The notes under the pieces are model-generated. The model was not told the DNA's origin. It ran no database searches and worked only from the letters and a program-made list of their open reading frames with translations. Below, in pieces: positions 8,363 through 17,741 of a DNA stretch of 64,000 bases. The number at the start of each line of letters is the position of its first letter. Within the stretch, counting starts at the first letter, position 1. A program made the position numbers and the translations under genes. The stretch spans positions 4,967 to 68,966 of the forward strand of contig CAJULW010000028.1 in the NCBI GenBank assembly GCA_910587515.1, read 5' to 3'. This DNA is from an uncultured Duncaniella sp. (lineage in GTDB: Bacteria; Bacteroidota; Bacteroidia; Bacteroidales; Muribaculaceae).

Positions 8363-9916
8363 ATGAAAATTCTTACAACAGTACTTGGTCTGTGTATGGG
8401 AGCGGTGTCGGTTTGTGCCGCTGACAAGGTGTCGTCATACAGTCATCTTTATAAAGACCTTCCGTTTGAAATGCCTTTGATCGATAAACCGGTTTTCCCG
8501 GATAACACAGTCTCTATTACCGATTTCGGAGCTGTTGCGGACGGTGAAACGCTCAATACAGAGGCATTTGCGAAAGCCATGGACGTTCTTGCCGCTAAAG
8601 GAGGAGGCACACTTAACGTGCCTTCCGGTATATGGCTAACTGGTCCGATTGTCTTTAAATCCAATATAAATCTTCATCTTGATGGCGGTGCCCTGATATT
8701 GTTTTCTCCGGACATGGATCAATATCCGGTGGTCTACACTGTCTATGAGGGCTATGAGGCTTATCGTGCGCAGTCTCCTATATGGGGCGAGAATCTTGAG
8801 AACATAGCCATAACCGGTGATGGAGTCATAGATGGAAACGGTGCGGCTTGGCGTCAGGTGAAACGCGATAAAATGACGGCTGGGCAATGGAAGCGTCTTG
8901 TCGCTTCAGGTGGAATCGTAATAAATGACAACACCTGGTATCCTTCGAAAAATTATATAGAAGGAGAGAAATTGCGTGACGGTCTAAAGAACCTTTCAAA
9001 AGAGGACGCGGAGAAAATCAAACACTTCATTCGTCCGGTAATGCTGAAGTTTGTCAAATGTAAGAATGTTTATCTTCAAGGCGTACTTTTCCAGAATTCT
9101 CCAGCGTGGAACCTTCATCCGCTCATGTGCGAGAATCTTATAGTCGACGACGTATATATCAAAAATCCGGAATATGCACAGAACGGTGATGGCCTTGATG
9201 TGGAATCATGTAAAAATGTCATAATCTATCGTTCGACTCTTGATGTCGGTGACGATGCCATTTGTCTTAAATCGGGCAAGGATGAAGATGGCCGCAGACG
9301 CGGGATTCCTACGGAGAATGTAATAGTCAAGGATTGTCGTGTGTTTCAGGGACACGGTGGTTTTGTTGTCGGAAGCGAGATGTCCGGAGGCGTCAACAAT
9401 GTATCGGTTACGGATTGCCAGTTTATTGGTACTGATGTAGGCTTACGCTTCAAAAGCACGCGTGGTCGCGGAGGCGTGGTGCAGAATATCTTCATCGATA
9501 ATATCAATATGCTTGATATCCGTGGCGAGGCTTTGTTGTTCGACCTTTATTATTGGGTTAAAAACGCTCCGTCCACTATCCCTCCTGTCGATGAGACCAC
9601 ACCTCAGTTCCGCAATATAACGATTAATGGTGTCACATCCTTTAATTCAGGCATGTCGGTGAAGTTCAATGGCCTTCCGGAAATGCCTATTGAAAATATA
9701 AAAGTCCGCAATTCTATTTTTACGGCCCGTCAGGGTGGTCTGTTGTCCGAATCGGTTGACATAGATTTCAGGAATGTAAGCATATCGGCATCTGAAGGCT
9801 CTGCAATGAAAATCAACAATTGTAAAAACGCCCTTTTCACCGACTGCAAACTCATTAGCCCTTCCTCTGAGAAGGTCGCCTATACGGGCAATAACAAAAA
9901 TGTGAGAATAAAATAG
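8363..9916 (+). CDS. GH28 glycoside hydrolase (polygalacturonase-like), exported
   Basis: 517 residues with a signal peptide (MKILTTVLGLCMGAVSVCAA). It has the right-handed parallel beta-helix pattern of GH28, enzymes that hydrolyse polygalacturonan or rhamnogalacturonan. The catalytic signatures are visible: NGDGLDVESCKN (about 274), GDDAICLKSG (paired aspartates about 296-297), GHGGFVVGSEMSGG (about 330) and RFKSTRGRGG (about 362), corresponding to the N-D, DD, GHG and RxK motifs. No SusC/D genes are adjacent, so it stands alone here, but the second PUL (49.8-60 kb) also targets pectin. It ends before a strong terminator at 9940-9981. Confidence 0.93.
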   Translation: MKILTTVLGLCMGAVSVCAADKVSSYSHLYKDLPFEMPLIDKPVFPDNTVSITDFGAVADGETLNTEAFAKAMDVLAAKGGGTLNVPSGIWLTGPIVFKSNINLHLDGGALILFSPDMDQYPVVYTVYEGYEAYRAQSPIWGENLENIAITGDGVIDGNGAAWRQVKRDKMTAGQWKRLVASGGIVINDNTWYPSKNYIEGEKLRDGLKNLSKEDAEKIKHFIRPVMLKFVKCKNVYLQGVLFQNSPAWNLHPLMCENLIVDDVYIKNPEYAQNGDGLDVESCKNVIIYRSTLDVGDDAICLKSGKDEDGRRRGIPTENVIVKDCRVFQGHGGFVVGSEMSGGVNNVSVTDCQFIGTDVGLRFKSTRGRGGVVQNIFIDNINMLDIRGEALLFDLYYWVKNAPSTIPPVDETTPQFRNITINGVTSFNSGMSVKFNGLPEMPIENIKVRNSIFTARQGGLLSESVDIDFRNVSISASEGSAMKINNCKNALFTDCKLISPSSEKVAYTGNNKNVRIK

Positions 9917-9939
9917 AGATTTAAGAATTAAATACTTAT

Positions 9940-9981
9940 ACCGGTGTCCGATATAGATAGATGTTTTTATCGGACACCGGT
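9940..9981 (+). terminator. Terminator after GH28 gene
   Basis: Perfect 14-bp stem: ACCGGTGTCCGATA at 9940-9953 pairs with 9968-9981, followed by TATTTAT. It marks the left border of the restriction-modification island. Confidence 0.85.
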
Positions 9982-10049
9982 TATTTATCTATGCTAATAA
10001 TTAGGCCAAATATTTAGAATTACAAACAGTGATATTGTGAGAAATTCAC

Positions 10050-10057
10050 TAAATTTG
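10050..10057 (+). promoter_or_regulatory. Probable -7 box of the R-M operon
   Basis: TAAATTTG lies 53 bp before the methyltransferase ATG at 10111. A convincing -33 box was not seen, so confidence is limited. Confidence 0.4.
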
Positions 10058-10110
10058 TAAATTATATTTTCTTGTTTTTTCGTGTCGGAGGAAACGTGTT
10101 TTTAGAAAAA

Positions 10111-11145
10111 ATGACTAAAAAATATAAGGGAATTGATTTGTTCTGTGGTATCGGAGGTTTTCGTTTGGCAATGGAAGCTTCTGATGTTGATTGTGTGTTT
10201 TCTTCTGATATAGATAAATTTGCACAGGCTACGTATGAAGCTAATTTTAATGAAACGCCTGTTGGAGACATAAAAAAAGTTAAACCGGAAGATATACCAG
10301 AGTTCGATATACTTACAGCCGGATTTCCGTGTCAGCCGTTTAGCTATGCGGGAGGTAAGGAAGGTTTCAAGGACGAGACTCGTGGAACACTTTTCTTTGA
10401 TATCTGTAGAATACTTGAGTATCGTAAGCCTCCAATGGTGTTTCTTGAAAATGTTAAAGGGATTGTATCGCATGACGGAGGGAACACCCTTGCCACTATA
10501 ATTTCGACCCTTGAGGAGTTGGGATATTATCCGCATTGGACTGTTTTGTCATCGTTAGACTTTGGTTTACCGCAAAAGCGTGAACGGTGGTATTGTGTGG
10601 CTTTTAGGGAAAATATAATATTTGAATTTCCACAGCCATTAGGGACGCATCCAGTATTAAGGGAAATTGTGGAAATTGGGGATAATAGTCCGGAATTGGC
10701 TCTTTCGCAATTAGAACTTGAGAGGATTGATTATCATTTTGCCCATTGTCATGAATGCCAACGGGTGCGTCATGACAATTCAAAATATGCTCCGGATACT
10801 AAAAAAGGTAAATACGGTGTGTTTTCTTTTCAAAAACCAGATGGTTCTTTAAGATTTCATGTGGGAGATCGGGCTAAGACTCAAATACAGGAAGCCTTTT
10901 ATGCTTGTTTGGATACATATGCACCGACTATAATAGCAAACCGTACTCCTAAACTGTGGGATTTACGTCGTCGTTTATCCGTTTTAGAATCGAAAAGGCT
11001 TCAGGGATTTCCAGATGAATTTATAATGCCTGTGTCTGATTGCCAAGCTCTTAAGCAATTGGGTAATTCTGTTAGCATACCTATCATAAAATCAATTATG
11101 CGCAAAATGATATTTGCGTATGAAAAATATGTTGTAATAAAATGA
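10111..11145 (+). CDS. C5 cytosine-specific DNA methyltransferase
   Basis: 344 residues from the ATG at 10111 (MTKKYKGIDLFCGIGGF). The upstream in-frame extension from 10072 is not family-like. Motif I is LFCGIGGF, motif IV is GFPCQPFS (catalytic Cys about residue 74), motif VI is ENVKG, motif VIII is QKRER, motif IX is RRLSVLESKRLQGFPD and motif X is QLGNSVS. The target-recognition region (about 200-290) contains HCHECQRVRHDNSKYAP. It is the protective partner of the following two genes. Its stop overlaps the next start (ATGA, 11142-11145). Codon use and base composition look more AT-rich than the neighbouring housekeeping genes, which suggests transfer. The target sequence cannot be read from the protein. 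Confidence 0.95.
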   Translation: MTKKYKGIDLFCGIGGFRLAMEASDVDCVFSSDIDKFAQATYEANFNETPVGDIKKVKPEDIPEFDILTAGFPCQPFSYAGGKEGFKDETRGTLFFDICRILEYRKPPMVFLENVKGIVSHDGGNTLATIISTLEELGYYPHWTVLSSLDFGLPQKRERWYCVAFRENIIFEFPQPLGTHPVLREIVEIGDNSPELALSQLELERIDYHFAHCHECQRVRHDNSKYAPDTKKGKYGVFSFQKPDGSLRFHVGDRAKTQIQEAFYACLDTYAPTIIANRTPKLWDLRRRLSVLESKRLQGFPDEFIMPVSDCQALKQLGNSVSIPIIKSIMRKMIFAYEKYVVIK

Positions 11146-12878
11146 AATATTTCTCTCTTGATTCAGTCATTGCTGCATATAGTGGTAATGTGAGAAGCAC
11201 TTTAAGTAAATTCTGGGGTGTGATGTCCATTCTTTATGCCATTAATAAAGAAATAAAACCCGGCGTTCCGTATGAATTCAGTAATGATAAGGCTGCTCAG
11301 TTTCTGGAGGACCTGTTCAGCCTGAAAGATAAGAAAGATTTTTCATGGAATAAACAGCGTTCATTTGTGATGTTTTCAATCGTATGGATTGAGAAACTTA
11401 AAGAACAGATGCTTATTTCGACACCTAATTTTTATGATGTTGTTACATGGTTTTTAAGGAATGAACGGTTTGCTGACGAACCATCCGATACTGATCTAAT
11501 ATCTTTATTTATTTCAAAGACAGGTCTTACGTTCGAGCAATTGAAAGAGATTTTTTCATTTGAACGCAAAAATCTTACTTTTGATGATAATAAATATTCG
11601 GAACAAGTTCTATTTGAGAGGCTATCTCAATTATATACAAATAATAGAGGTAGCGGAAATATTACATCGGAAGGTACTTTTATACAAGCACATCCAGGGG
11701 AGTTTTCAAGAGCTCCGTTTATACAGACTCTTTATGCCGGCCAAAAAATCCAGGAGTGTCTGGTGTTTACTAATTTTTCATTGACCGATTACTATCTGAT
11801 TAGATCTGCGAAAGGTGTAGAGTCTGTAAAAGACAATTCAATCGAGAGTGAATCTTATCAAAAGATTTATTTTGGTGCTCCAGGGACGGGGAAATCGTAT
11901 ATGATAAACAAGATTTGTTCGAAATATGAGAATTATCGTACAACATTTCATCCAGATACGGACTATTCATCTTTTGTTGGTGCATATAAGCCTGTAACAA
12001 AGACTGTTTTGCATTACGGAACAGATGGTGAAATCCTTAAAGACAAAAATGGCATTGAAATAACGGATGATGTAATAGCATATTCTTACATTTTTCAGTC
12101 ATTCCTAAAATCGTATGTGTCGGCTTGGAAAGAACAGAGAAATGAACATCCAAAGCCAGTATTTTTGGTGATAGAGGAGATAAACCGGGGGAATTGTGCT
12201 CAGATTTTTGGAGATATATTCCAGTTGCTTGACCGAAACGATTTTGGCTTTTCAAATTATCCAATAATCACTGACAATGATCTTGCAAAAGAACTTAAAA
12301 TTGTCTTTAAAGATCTTCAGATGTCTAATAAAGAGGATATTAACGCTATGTATGATGGAGATAAAGATATTGTCGGATCGGTTATGGATGGATCGATTCT
12401 TCTTCTGCCGAATAATTTGTATATATGGGCGACAATGAATACTTCGGATCAATCACTGTTTCCGATTGATTCTGCTTTTAAGCGTCGTTGGGATTGGAAA
12501 TATGTTAAGATAACTGATGCGAAAAAAAATTATGTTATAAAATTTTCTAATGGACATGAATATGATTGGTGGACATTTGTGGAAGCCATAAATCAGAAAA
12601 TAGAAAATATTGACATTCAGCAGGAGGATAAAAAGATAGGTTATTTCTTCGTTGGAGGACATAGGATGTCGGACGGGCGTTGTCTGATTTCACCGGAAAT
12701 GTTCCTGTCGAAAGTCATATATTATATGTATAATGATGTTTTTAAGGATTTTGGAGTTGATGAAGATTTTTTACGTGATGAAAATAATGAGTTTATGACA
12801 TATTCGTCCTACTTTGACATAGACGGTGAAATAGACGAGTCCAGAGTCGAAAAGTTTGTAAATAATGTGATTGGATAA
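11142..12878 (+). CDS. McrB-like AAA+ NTPase, restriction subunit
   Basis: 578 residues. The N-terminal 230 residues match nothing I recognise and probably bind DNA or a partner. The McrB-type AAA+ domain follows: Walker A FGAPGTGKSY (about 244-252), Walker B VFLVIEEINRGNCAQIFGD (about 340) and the family signature MNTSDQSLFPIDSAFKRRW (about 432), close to the MNTADRS consensus. McrB proteins hydrolyse GTP to drive DNA cleavage by a partner nuclease. The R1 subunit of LlaJI-type systems belongs to this group. It is translationally coupled to the methyltransferase gene and is followed 39 bp later by the nuclease gene. Confidence 0.88.
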   Translation: MKYFSLDSVIAAYSGNVRSTLSKFWGVMSILYAINKEIKPGVPYEFSNDKAAQFLEDLFSLKDKKDFSWNKQRSFVMFSIVWIEKLKEQMLISTPNFYDVVTWFLRNERFADEPSDTDLISLFISKTGLTFEQLKEIFSFERKNLTFDDNKYSEQVLFERLSQLYTNNRGSGNITSEGTFIQAHPGEFSRAPFIQTLYAGQKIQECLVFTNFSLTDYYLIRSAKGVESVKDNSIESESYQKIYFGAPGTGKSYMINKICSKYENYRTTFHPDTDYSSFVGAYKPVTKTVLHYGTDGEILKDKNGIEITDDVIAYSYIFQSFLKSYVSAWKEQRNEHPKPVFLVIEEINRGNCAQIFGDIFQLLDRNDFGFSNYPIITDNDLAKELKIVFKDLQMSNKEDINAMYDGDKDIVGSVMDGSILLLPNNLYIWATMNTSDQSLFPIDSAFKRRWDWKYVKITDAKKNYVIKFSNGHEYDWWTFVEAINQKIENIDIQQEDKKIGYFFVGGHRMSDGRCLISPEMFLSKVIYYMYNDVFKDFGVDEDFLRDENNEFMTYSSYFDIDGEIDESRVEKFVNNVIG

Positions 12879-12917
12879 TTTGTTCAGAAAATAATGAAGA
12901 GATAAAACGAAGCGCGA

Positions 12918-14624
12918 ATGAAGGTGCTGATTGAAGGTTATAAGTACAGTTACGACCGTATCTGTGACTATATTTCGACCATGGATATGATTATTGATGG
13001 AGACAGTGTCATTATTAATTCTGTCGGATATTATTATAATGCTACGGTAAATGAGTGCGTATTTATACTCCCTAAGGTTATTTTAGCGGAAAATGATTTC
13101 GTATTTGGTAAATATCGGCCTGAAGAGATAGTGGATTTTGATACTATCGGAGGGATGGAGCTTAAAGAGCGACGTTTTATTTCTGAATTTTCAATATGGA
13201 TATATAGGGCTATTTCTGTTTATCGTGAGAGTTGTATAATAAATAATAAATCTCATTCAGCCATTAAGGAACAGAGCGCTATACGTATAGGCAAAGGCAA
13301 GAGAAAAATTTATGGATCGTTTCTTGATATAGTACTATTATTGTTGGATTTCAACAGAACGAATTATGATTGGTTTATGACGGTTATGAAAAATAACTGT
13401 CGTGGTTATAATAAAATCAATTGGAGGCGTACTGTATTATCGTCCGAAGTCCTTATCCAGAATGCTAAGCCTGTATATGTCAATCCGGTTGTAAAAAAAC
13501 GTGGTGTGGATTTTGACGAGGAATTGTTTGTTATTTTTTTCTCGATCTTAAATCATTTGAAGAATATCTATGGTATCACATTTGTACAGAACGCAAATTA
13601 TAAACTGATAACAGGCAAACGTTTCGATTTATACTTATCCAATGGCATCGGCCTGCGCAGACTTCGTAAACTTAAATATAGATACTATTCCGACAAGGCA
13701 TTGGCTTTGTGGAAGCTATGTTATGATTTTTTCGATCAGTCACGGCATATTAGTGTTGAATCAAGGGCCGACGAATATTTATTGGCGAAGGATTTTAATA
13801 TCGTTTTTGAAGCGATGATTGATTCCTTGATAGGAGATTCCATGCTCCCGGATAGGCTGAATAAAAATCAGAACGATGGGAAAAAGGTAGATCATATATT
13901 CTTATGGAAAAATCTGGTTTCTAATTGTGCGGATAAGAATATATATTACATAGGAGATAGTAAGTATTACAAACGTAGCAACGAGATCGATTCTAAATCT
14001 ATTGCGAAGCAGTATACCTATGCCAAAAATGTTATACAATGGAATCTGGATCTATTTTTCGGTGATGGATCAAACGATATATCCCGGGAAACGGATTTTT
14101 GTTTGCGTGACAGTTTGACCGAAGGTTACGATATTGTTCCTAATTTTTTTATAAGCTCGACGATTCCTGATGATCTTTCATTCGCAGACAATATAGATGT
14201 GACGCGACGTAAGGCAAAAACGTTTATATCTCGACAGTTTCAGAATAGATTATTTGATCGAGATACATTGTTGATAACCCATTATGATGTTAATTTTCTA
14301 TTTATAGTATCGCTTTATACGCGATCTTTTGGCCGAAAGGATAAATGGCGGTATAAGATGCGTGATATTTTACGTGAAAATATTCTGAAAGAGCTTAACC
14401 GGAGGTATAATTTCTATATAATGAAAGCGAAACAAGGTGTAGATACCGAAGAATATATTAGTAAAAATTTTAGAAGTTTGATAGGGAAGATTATCGCTCC
14501 ATACGTTGATAAAAGCATGTTGTTGCTTGCGCTTGACAATAGCAATGCTTTTGATGATGAGAATAACCGGCTTATAACTTCTATATTAGAAAGATTTTGC
14601 GTTGAAAAAATTTCGTTAGTGTAA
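12918..14624 (+). CDS. LlaJI-like restriction endonuclease (PD-(D/E)xK nuclease)
   Basis: 568 residues. The overall layout resembles the R2 subunit of LlaJI-type systems (McrC-like). A candidate nuclease core is KKVDHIFLW (D about 325) and, about 20 residues later, IYYIGDSKYYKR (D346-S-K348), which fits a PD-(D/E)xK site with the DxK variant. The N-terminal half contains a beta-rich block and a basic region (IGLRRLRKLKYRYYSDK). It is the presumed cutter driven by the McrB-like protein. The gene is AT-rich like its two partners. No second methyltransferase is present, unlike LlaJI itself. The family call is by motif and context. Confidence 0.78.
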   Translation: MKVLIEGYKYSYDRICDYISTMDMIIDGDSVIINSVGYYYNATVNECVFILPKVILAENDFVFGKYRPEEIVDFDTIGGMELKERRFISEFSIWIYRAISVYRESCIINNKSHSAIKEQSAIRIGKGKRKIYGSFLDIVLLLLDFNRTNYDWFMTVMKNNCRGYNKINWRRTVLSSEVLIQNAKPVYVNPVVKKRGVDFDEELFVIFFSILNHLKNIYGITFVQNANYKLITGKRFDLYLSNGIGLRRLRKLKYRYYSDKALALWKLCYDFFDQSRHISVESRADEYLLAKDFNIVFEAMIDSLIGDSMLPDRLNKNQNDGKKVDHIFLWKNLVSNCADKNIYYIGDSKYYKRSNEIDSKSIAKQYTYAKNVIQWNLDLFFGDGSNDISRETDFCLRDSLTEGYDIVPNFFISSTIPDDLSFADNIDVTRRKAKTFISRQFQNRLFDRDTLLITHYDVNFLFIVSLYTRSFGRKDKWRYKMRDILRENILKELNRRYNFYIMKAKQGVDTEEYISKNFRSLIGKIIAPYVDKSMLLLALDNSNAFDDENNRLITSILERFCVEKISLV

Positions 14625-14803
14625 TATTGGGTGGTAGGTGTAAATTAGATTTTCTACTCGATGAGAGTTGTATATTGATATTTATCGAGCTGAACCATTA
14701 CTTTGAAAAGATGTGGAACTTGATGAAATATAATGTTGGTATTTTCTAACTATATTTGATTATATTTCGTTATAGGTAGTGGATAAGGCTGCTTAAGCAT
14801 AGA

Positions 14804-14849
14804 AAACCGCACTCCAAAAGTTTTATGTCTGACTTTTGGAGTGCGGTTT
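14804..14849 (-). terminator. Strong bidirectional terminator
   Basis: Perfect 17-bp stem (14804-14820 with 14833-14849), with T-rich flanks on both sides. It separates the R-M island from the convergent glgB. Confidence 0.88.
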
Positions 14850-14864
14850 GTGTTTTTTAGGTTG

Positions 14865-16910
14865 TTATCGCTTGGTTTTTTTGAGCGGTTTTTTTAGCTC
14901 GGGACGATAGAGCCGTAGCACTTGGGCTGAGCGTGGTGGCAGATAAAGCCGTAGCCATTCGCGACCTGTAGGGGCGAACAGTTCGTCGTGTTGGGTGAGA
15001 TGACGTACGCTTTCGTCGATATTGCCATAACCGCCAAAATTCGGATTATCGGTAGAGAGCACAACTTCATATTCTCCGGCTGGTGCGAGTATACCATAGC
15101 CGGTGAAAGATTGTGAAGGATTGAAATTATAAACGAATACGAGATCTCCGCGCATGTAGGCGAGCACTTGGTCATCGTCTTTTTCCCATAGTTTCACCAC
15201 AGGTAGAGACTGGAAGTTATAAACTCCGGCCAAGAGATGAATCATCGAATTGTCAAAGTTGTTGAGTAGCTCGTATTTTAGTTCGTTACGGTCAACGAGG
15301 TTCCATTGGCGACGGGCATATTTGTAGCTCCAACCGTTGCCTTCTCGCGGGAAGTCGATCCATTCTGGATGACCGAATTCGTTGCCCATGAAATTTAGGT
15401 AGCCCCCATTGATTGTCGAAGCGGTGACGAGACGGATCATTTTGTGCAGTGCTATGCCGCGCGCTACTGTCATGTTGTCGTCGTCTTTCATCATGTGCCA
15501 GTACATCTCCTTGTCGATCAGACGGAATATCACAGTTTTATCGCCTACAAGTGCTTGATCGTGGCTTTCGACATAGGAAATTGTTTTCTCGTCGGCACGT
15601 CGGTTGGTAAGTTCCCAAAATATAGATGTTGGATGCCAGTCTTCGTCTTTCTTCTCCTTTAGGGTTTTTATCCAGTAGTCGGGTATGCCCATTGCCATAC
15701 GGTAGTCAAAACCTATGCCTCCGTCTTTGACCGGAACCGCAAGTCCCGGCATGCCGCTCATTTCCTCGGCTATGGTGATGGCATGGGGATTTATTTCATG
15801 TATGAGTTTGTTCGCGAGGGTGAGGTAGGTGATGGCGTTGGTGTCCTCATATCCGTCATAATAGTCTTCATAACTACCGAAAGCTTGTCCGAGACCATGG
15901 CTGTAATAAAGCATTGAAGTGACACCGTCGAAGCGGAATCCGTCGAAGCGGAATTCTTGAAGCCAATATTTGCAGTTGGAAAGCAGGAAGTTTATGACAT
16001 CGTTTTTGCCATAATCGAAACAGAGCGAATCCCATGCGGGATGCTCGCGGCGTCCGTCTCCATAGAAGTATTGGTTGTAGCTTCCGTCGAGACGTCCGAG
16101 ACCTTCGACTTCGTTTTTTACCGCATGAGAATGTACGATGTCCATGATCACCGCGATGCCAAGCTCATGTGCACGGTCGATAAGGCTTTTCAGCTCTTCG
16201 GGTGTTCCGAAGCGGCTTGAAGGAGCATAGAAACTGGATACATGATAGCCGAATGAACCGTAATACGGATGTTCCTGTATCGCCATTATCTGTATGGCGT
16301 TGTATCCATCTGCTGCGATACGAGGCAGTATAAGGTCTCTGAATTCAGTGTAGCTTCCTATTCCTTCTTTTTCTTGTGCCATGCCGATATGGCATTCATA
16401 TATGAGTAACGGGCGTGTGTCAGGCCTGAATCTGCGTACTTTCCATTTATATGGCTCGGGGGACCATACCTGAGCTGAAAATACGTGTGTATGTTCGTCT
16501 TGTACGACCCTGTTGGCGTATGCCGGGATACGTTCGCCTCGCCCGCCTTCCCAGCTTACCATCATTTTATACAAGTCTCCATGGTTGATGTCTCCTGCTT
16601 TCACTTTCAATTCCCATACCCCGTTGGCTTTGGGTTTAAGGGTGTATTTTTTTAGTTCTTTCCATTTTGAGAAATCCCCGATCAATGTGATGGCGGTTGC
16701 GTTTGGAGCCCATTCACGGAACACCCATCCTGAATCCGTGCGATGGAGTCCGAAATAGTTATGTGCATTGGCGAATGAGTCGAGCGTGCCGTTTGTGCCG
16801 CACAATTCTGCTTCTTTTGCAAGGGCTTCGTTATGGCGTCCGATTATAGCGTCGCTGTAAGGCTCAAGCCAAGGGTCGTTTTTAATAATGTTGAGAGTCT
16901 TCTTTTTCAT
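14865..16910 (-). CDS. glgB: 1,4-alpha-glucan branching enzyme
   Basis: 681 residues. It adds alpha-1,6 branches to glycogen in the cytoplasm. An N-terminal CBM48 module (about 50-150, with GDFSKWKELKKY and GVWELKV) precedes a GH13 catalytic barrel. Visible motifs are DIVHSHAVKN (region I), GFRFDGVTSM (nucleophile Asp about 328), ITIAEEMSGM (acid/base Glu about 381) and YVESHDQALVGDKT. The sequence is of the eukaryote-like GH13_8 type usual in Bacteroidota rather than the E. coli type. A -7-like TAAGTTTG (minus strand, plus-strand 16958-16965) lies about 48 bp upstream. No other glycogen genes are adjacent. Confidence 0.96.
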   Translation of the reverse strand: MKKKTLNIIKNDPWLEPYSDAIIGRHNEALAKEAELCGTNGTLDSFANAHNYFGLHRTDSGWVFREWAPNATAITLIGDFSKWKELKKYTLKPKANGVWELKVKAGDINHGDLYKMMVSWEGGRGERIPAYANRVVQDEHTHVFSAQVWSPEPYKWKVRRFRPDTRPLLIYECHIGMAQEKEGIGSYTEFRDLILPRIAADGYNAIQIMAIQEHPYYGSFGYHVSSFYAPSSRFGTPEELKSLIDRAHELGIAVIMDIVHSHAVKNEVEGLGRLDGSYNQYFYGDGRREHPAWDSLCFDYGKNDVINFLLSNCKYWLQEFRFDGFRFDGVTSMLYYSHGLGQAFGSYEDYYDGYEDTNAITYLTLANKLIHEINPHAITIAEEMSGMPGLAVPVKDGGIGFDYRMAMGIPDYWIKTLKEKKDEDWHPTSIFWELTNRRADEKTISYVESHDQALVGDKTVIFRLIDKEMYWHMMKDDDNMTVARGIALHKMIRLVTASTINGGYLNFMGNEFGHPEWIDFPREGNGWSYKYARRQWNLVDRNELKYELLNNFDNSMIHLLAGVYNFQSLPVVKLWEKDDDQVLAYMRGDLVFVYNFNPSQSFTGYGILAPAGEYEVVLSTDNPNFGGYGNIDESVRHLTQHDELFAPTGREWLRLYLPPRSAQVLRLYRPELKKPLKKTKR

Positions 16911-17166
16911 TGGTCATTAGTTGATTGTGGCAAACGCCCACCACGGGGATCATACCACAAACTTACGGAAAAAAAATGAATTTCCGTAATAAAAAAAGAG
17001 AACTGTTCCTAAAAACGGACAGATTTGAGCAATATTGCTGTATTGTAGTTAATTGACTGATTCGGACTAGCCCAAGGCTGAAGAAGGATAAGAGAGCAAT
17101 GCCGTTTGGGACGACATATCGCAGACAGAAGATTATTCCTTTGATTATCCAGGAGTGGCGTTTCTG

Positions 17167-17199
17167 TTGATTTCGATGTATTTGGATTTTATAATTTTG
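17167..17199 (+). promoter_or_regulatory. Putative promoter of an intergenic RNA
   Basis: TTG (17167-17169), a 22-nt spacer and TAATTTTG (17192-17199). It sits inside an 830-bp gap with no protein gene downstream on this strand, so it would drive the structured RNA described next. The spacer is slightly long. Confidence 0.4.
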
Positions 17200-17205
17200 C
17201 GGTCA

Positions 17206-17463
17206 AGTGTCCGGTAGTCTGAATATTTAGCTTGGCCTCTCAGTGTGCGGTTGTTGACAGACCGCATACTGAGACTGTCATTATTCTGAAGAATGACAGT
17301 AAATGAGAAAGCTATATTATTAATGTGTTAATTTGATTTATATGGGTGTTTATTGTTCGGAAAGCAAATTTTACCCCTTAAAATTTTTTTACCAAGGGGT
17401 GTTTCCAGCGAAATATTTTACTCAAAGTTTGCTCAAGACGCTCCTGTTTAAGGGGCGTTTTTT
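17206..17463 (+). ncRNA. Candidate small RNA with tandem hairpins and terminator
   Basis: No open frame of note covers this stretch, but it is rich in structure. A 13-bp hairpin (17239-17251 with 17261-17273, one G-U pair) is followed with no gap by a 9-bp hairpin (17274-17282 with 17292-17300). A 7-bp hairpin follows (17373-17379 with 17394-17400), and then a terminator with a T-run (17438-17463). A promoter-like pair lies at 17167-17199. The next gene, tRNA-Gly, is on the other strand, so the terminator has no known upstream protein gene to serve. Boundaries are estimates. I could not match it to 6S, SRP, RNase P or tmRNA by eye. Confidence 0.4.
17438..17463 (+). terminator. Intrinsic terminator with no protein gene upstream
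   Basis: ACGCTCC (17438-17444) pairs with GGGGCGT (17452-17458) around a 7-nt loop, followed by a run of T. Confidence 0.65.
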
Positions 17464-17526
17464 CATTATACAATACAAAAAATCACTGAAATACAGTTTT
17501 CGCTGATTTTTCAGTGATTTATCGTG

Positions 17527-17599
17527 AGCGGCAAACGAGGCTCGAACTCGCGACCCTCAGCTTGGGAAGCTGATGCTCTACCAACTGAGCTACTGCCGC
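17527..17599 (-). tRNA. tRNA-Gly (anticodon CCC)
   Basis: 73 nt. The acceptor GCGGCAG pairs with TTGCCGC. The D-arm is GCTC/GAGC, the anticodon arm is TCAGC-TTCCCAA-GCTGA (anticodon CCC, reading GGG), and the T-arm loop is TTCGAGC. CCA is not encoded. Confidence 0.93.
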
Positions 17600-17741
17600 C
17601 TGTGTCCTCCTTTGGAATGAAGTTGGAGGTTTGTATGCTTTTTCGATTGCAAATTTAAATGTTTTTTTTGAGCCAAGGAAATTTTTTCATACATTTTGTC
17701 TGATGAACTTCATGGAAATATCTTAACTTTGTCTTGAGATT

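Noticed and set aside
13500..13760. Possible integrase or transposase in the R-M island
   Set aside because: The reading frame is one continuous nuclease protein; no recombinase motifs (RHR-Y or DDE) were found.
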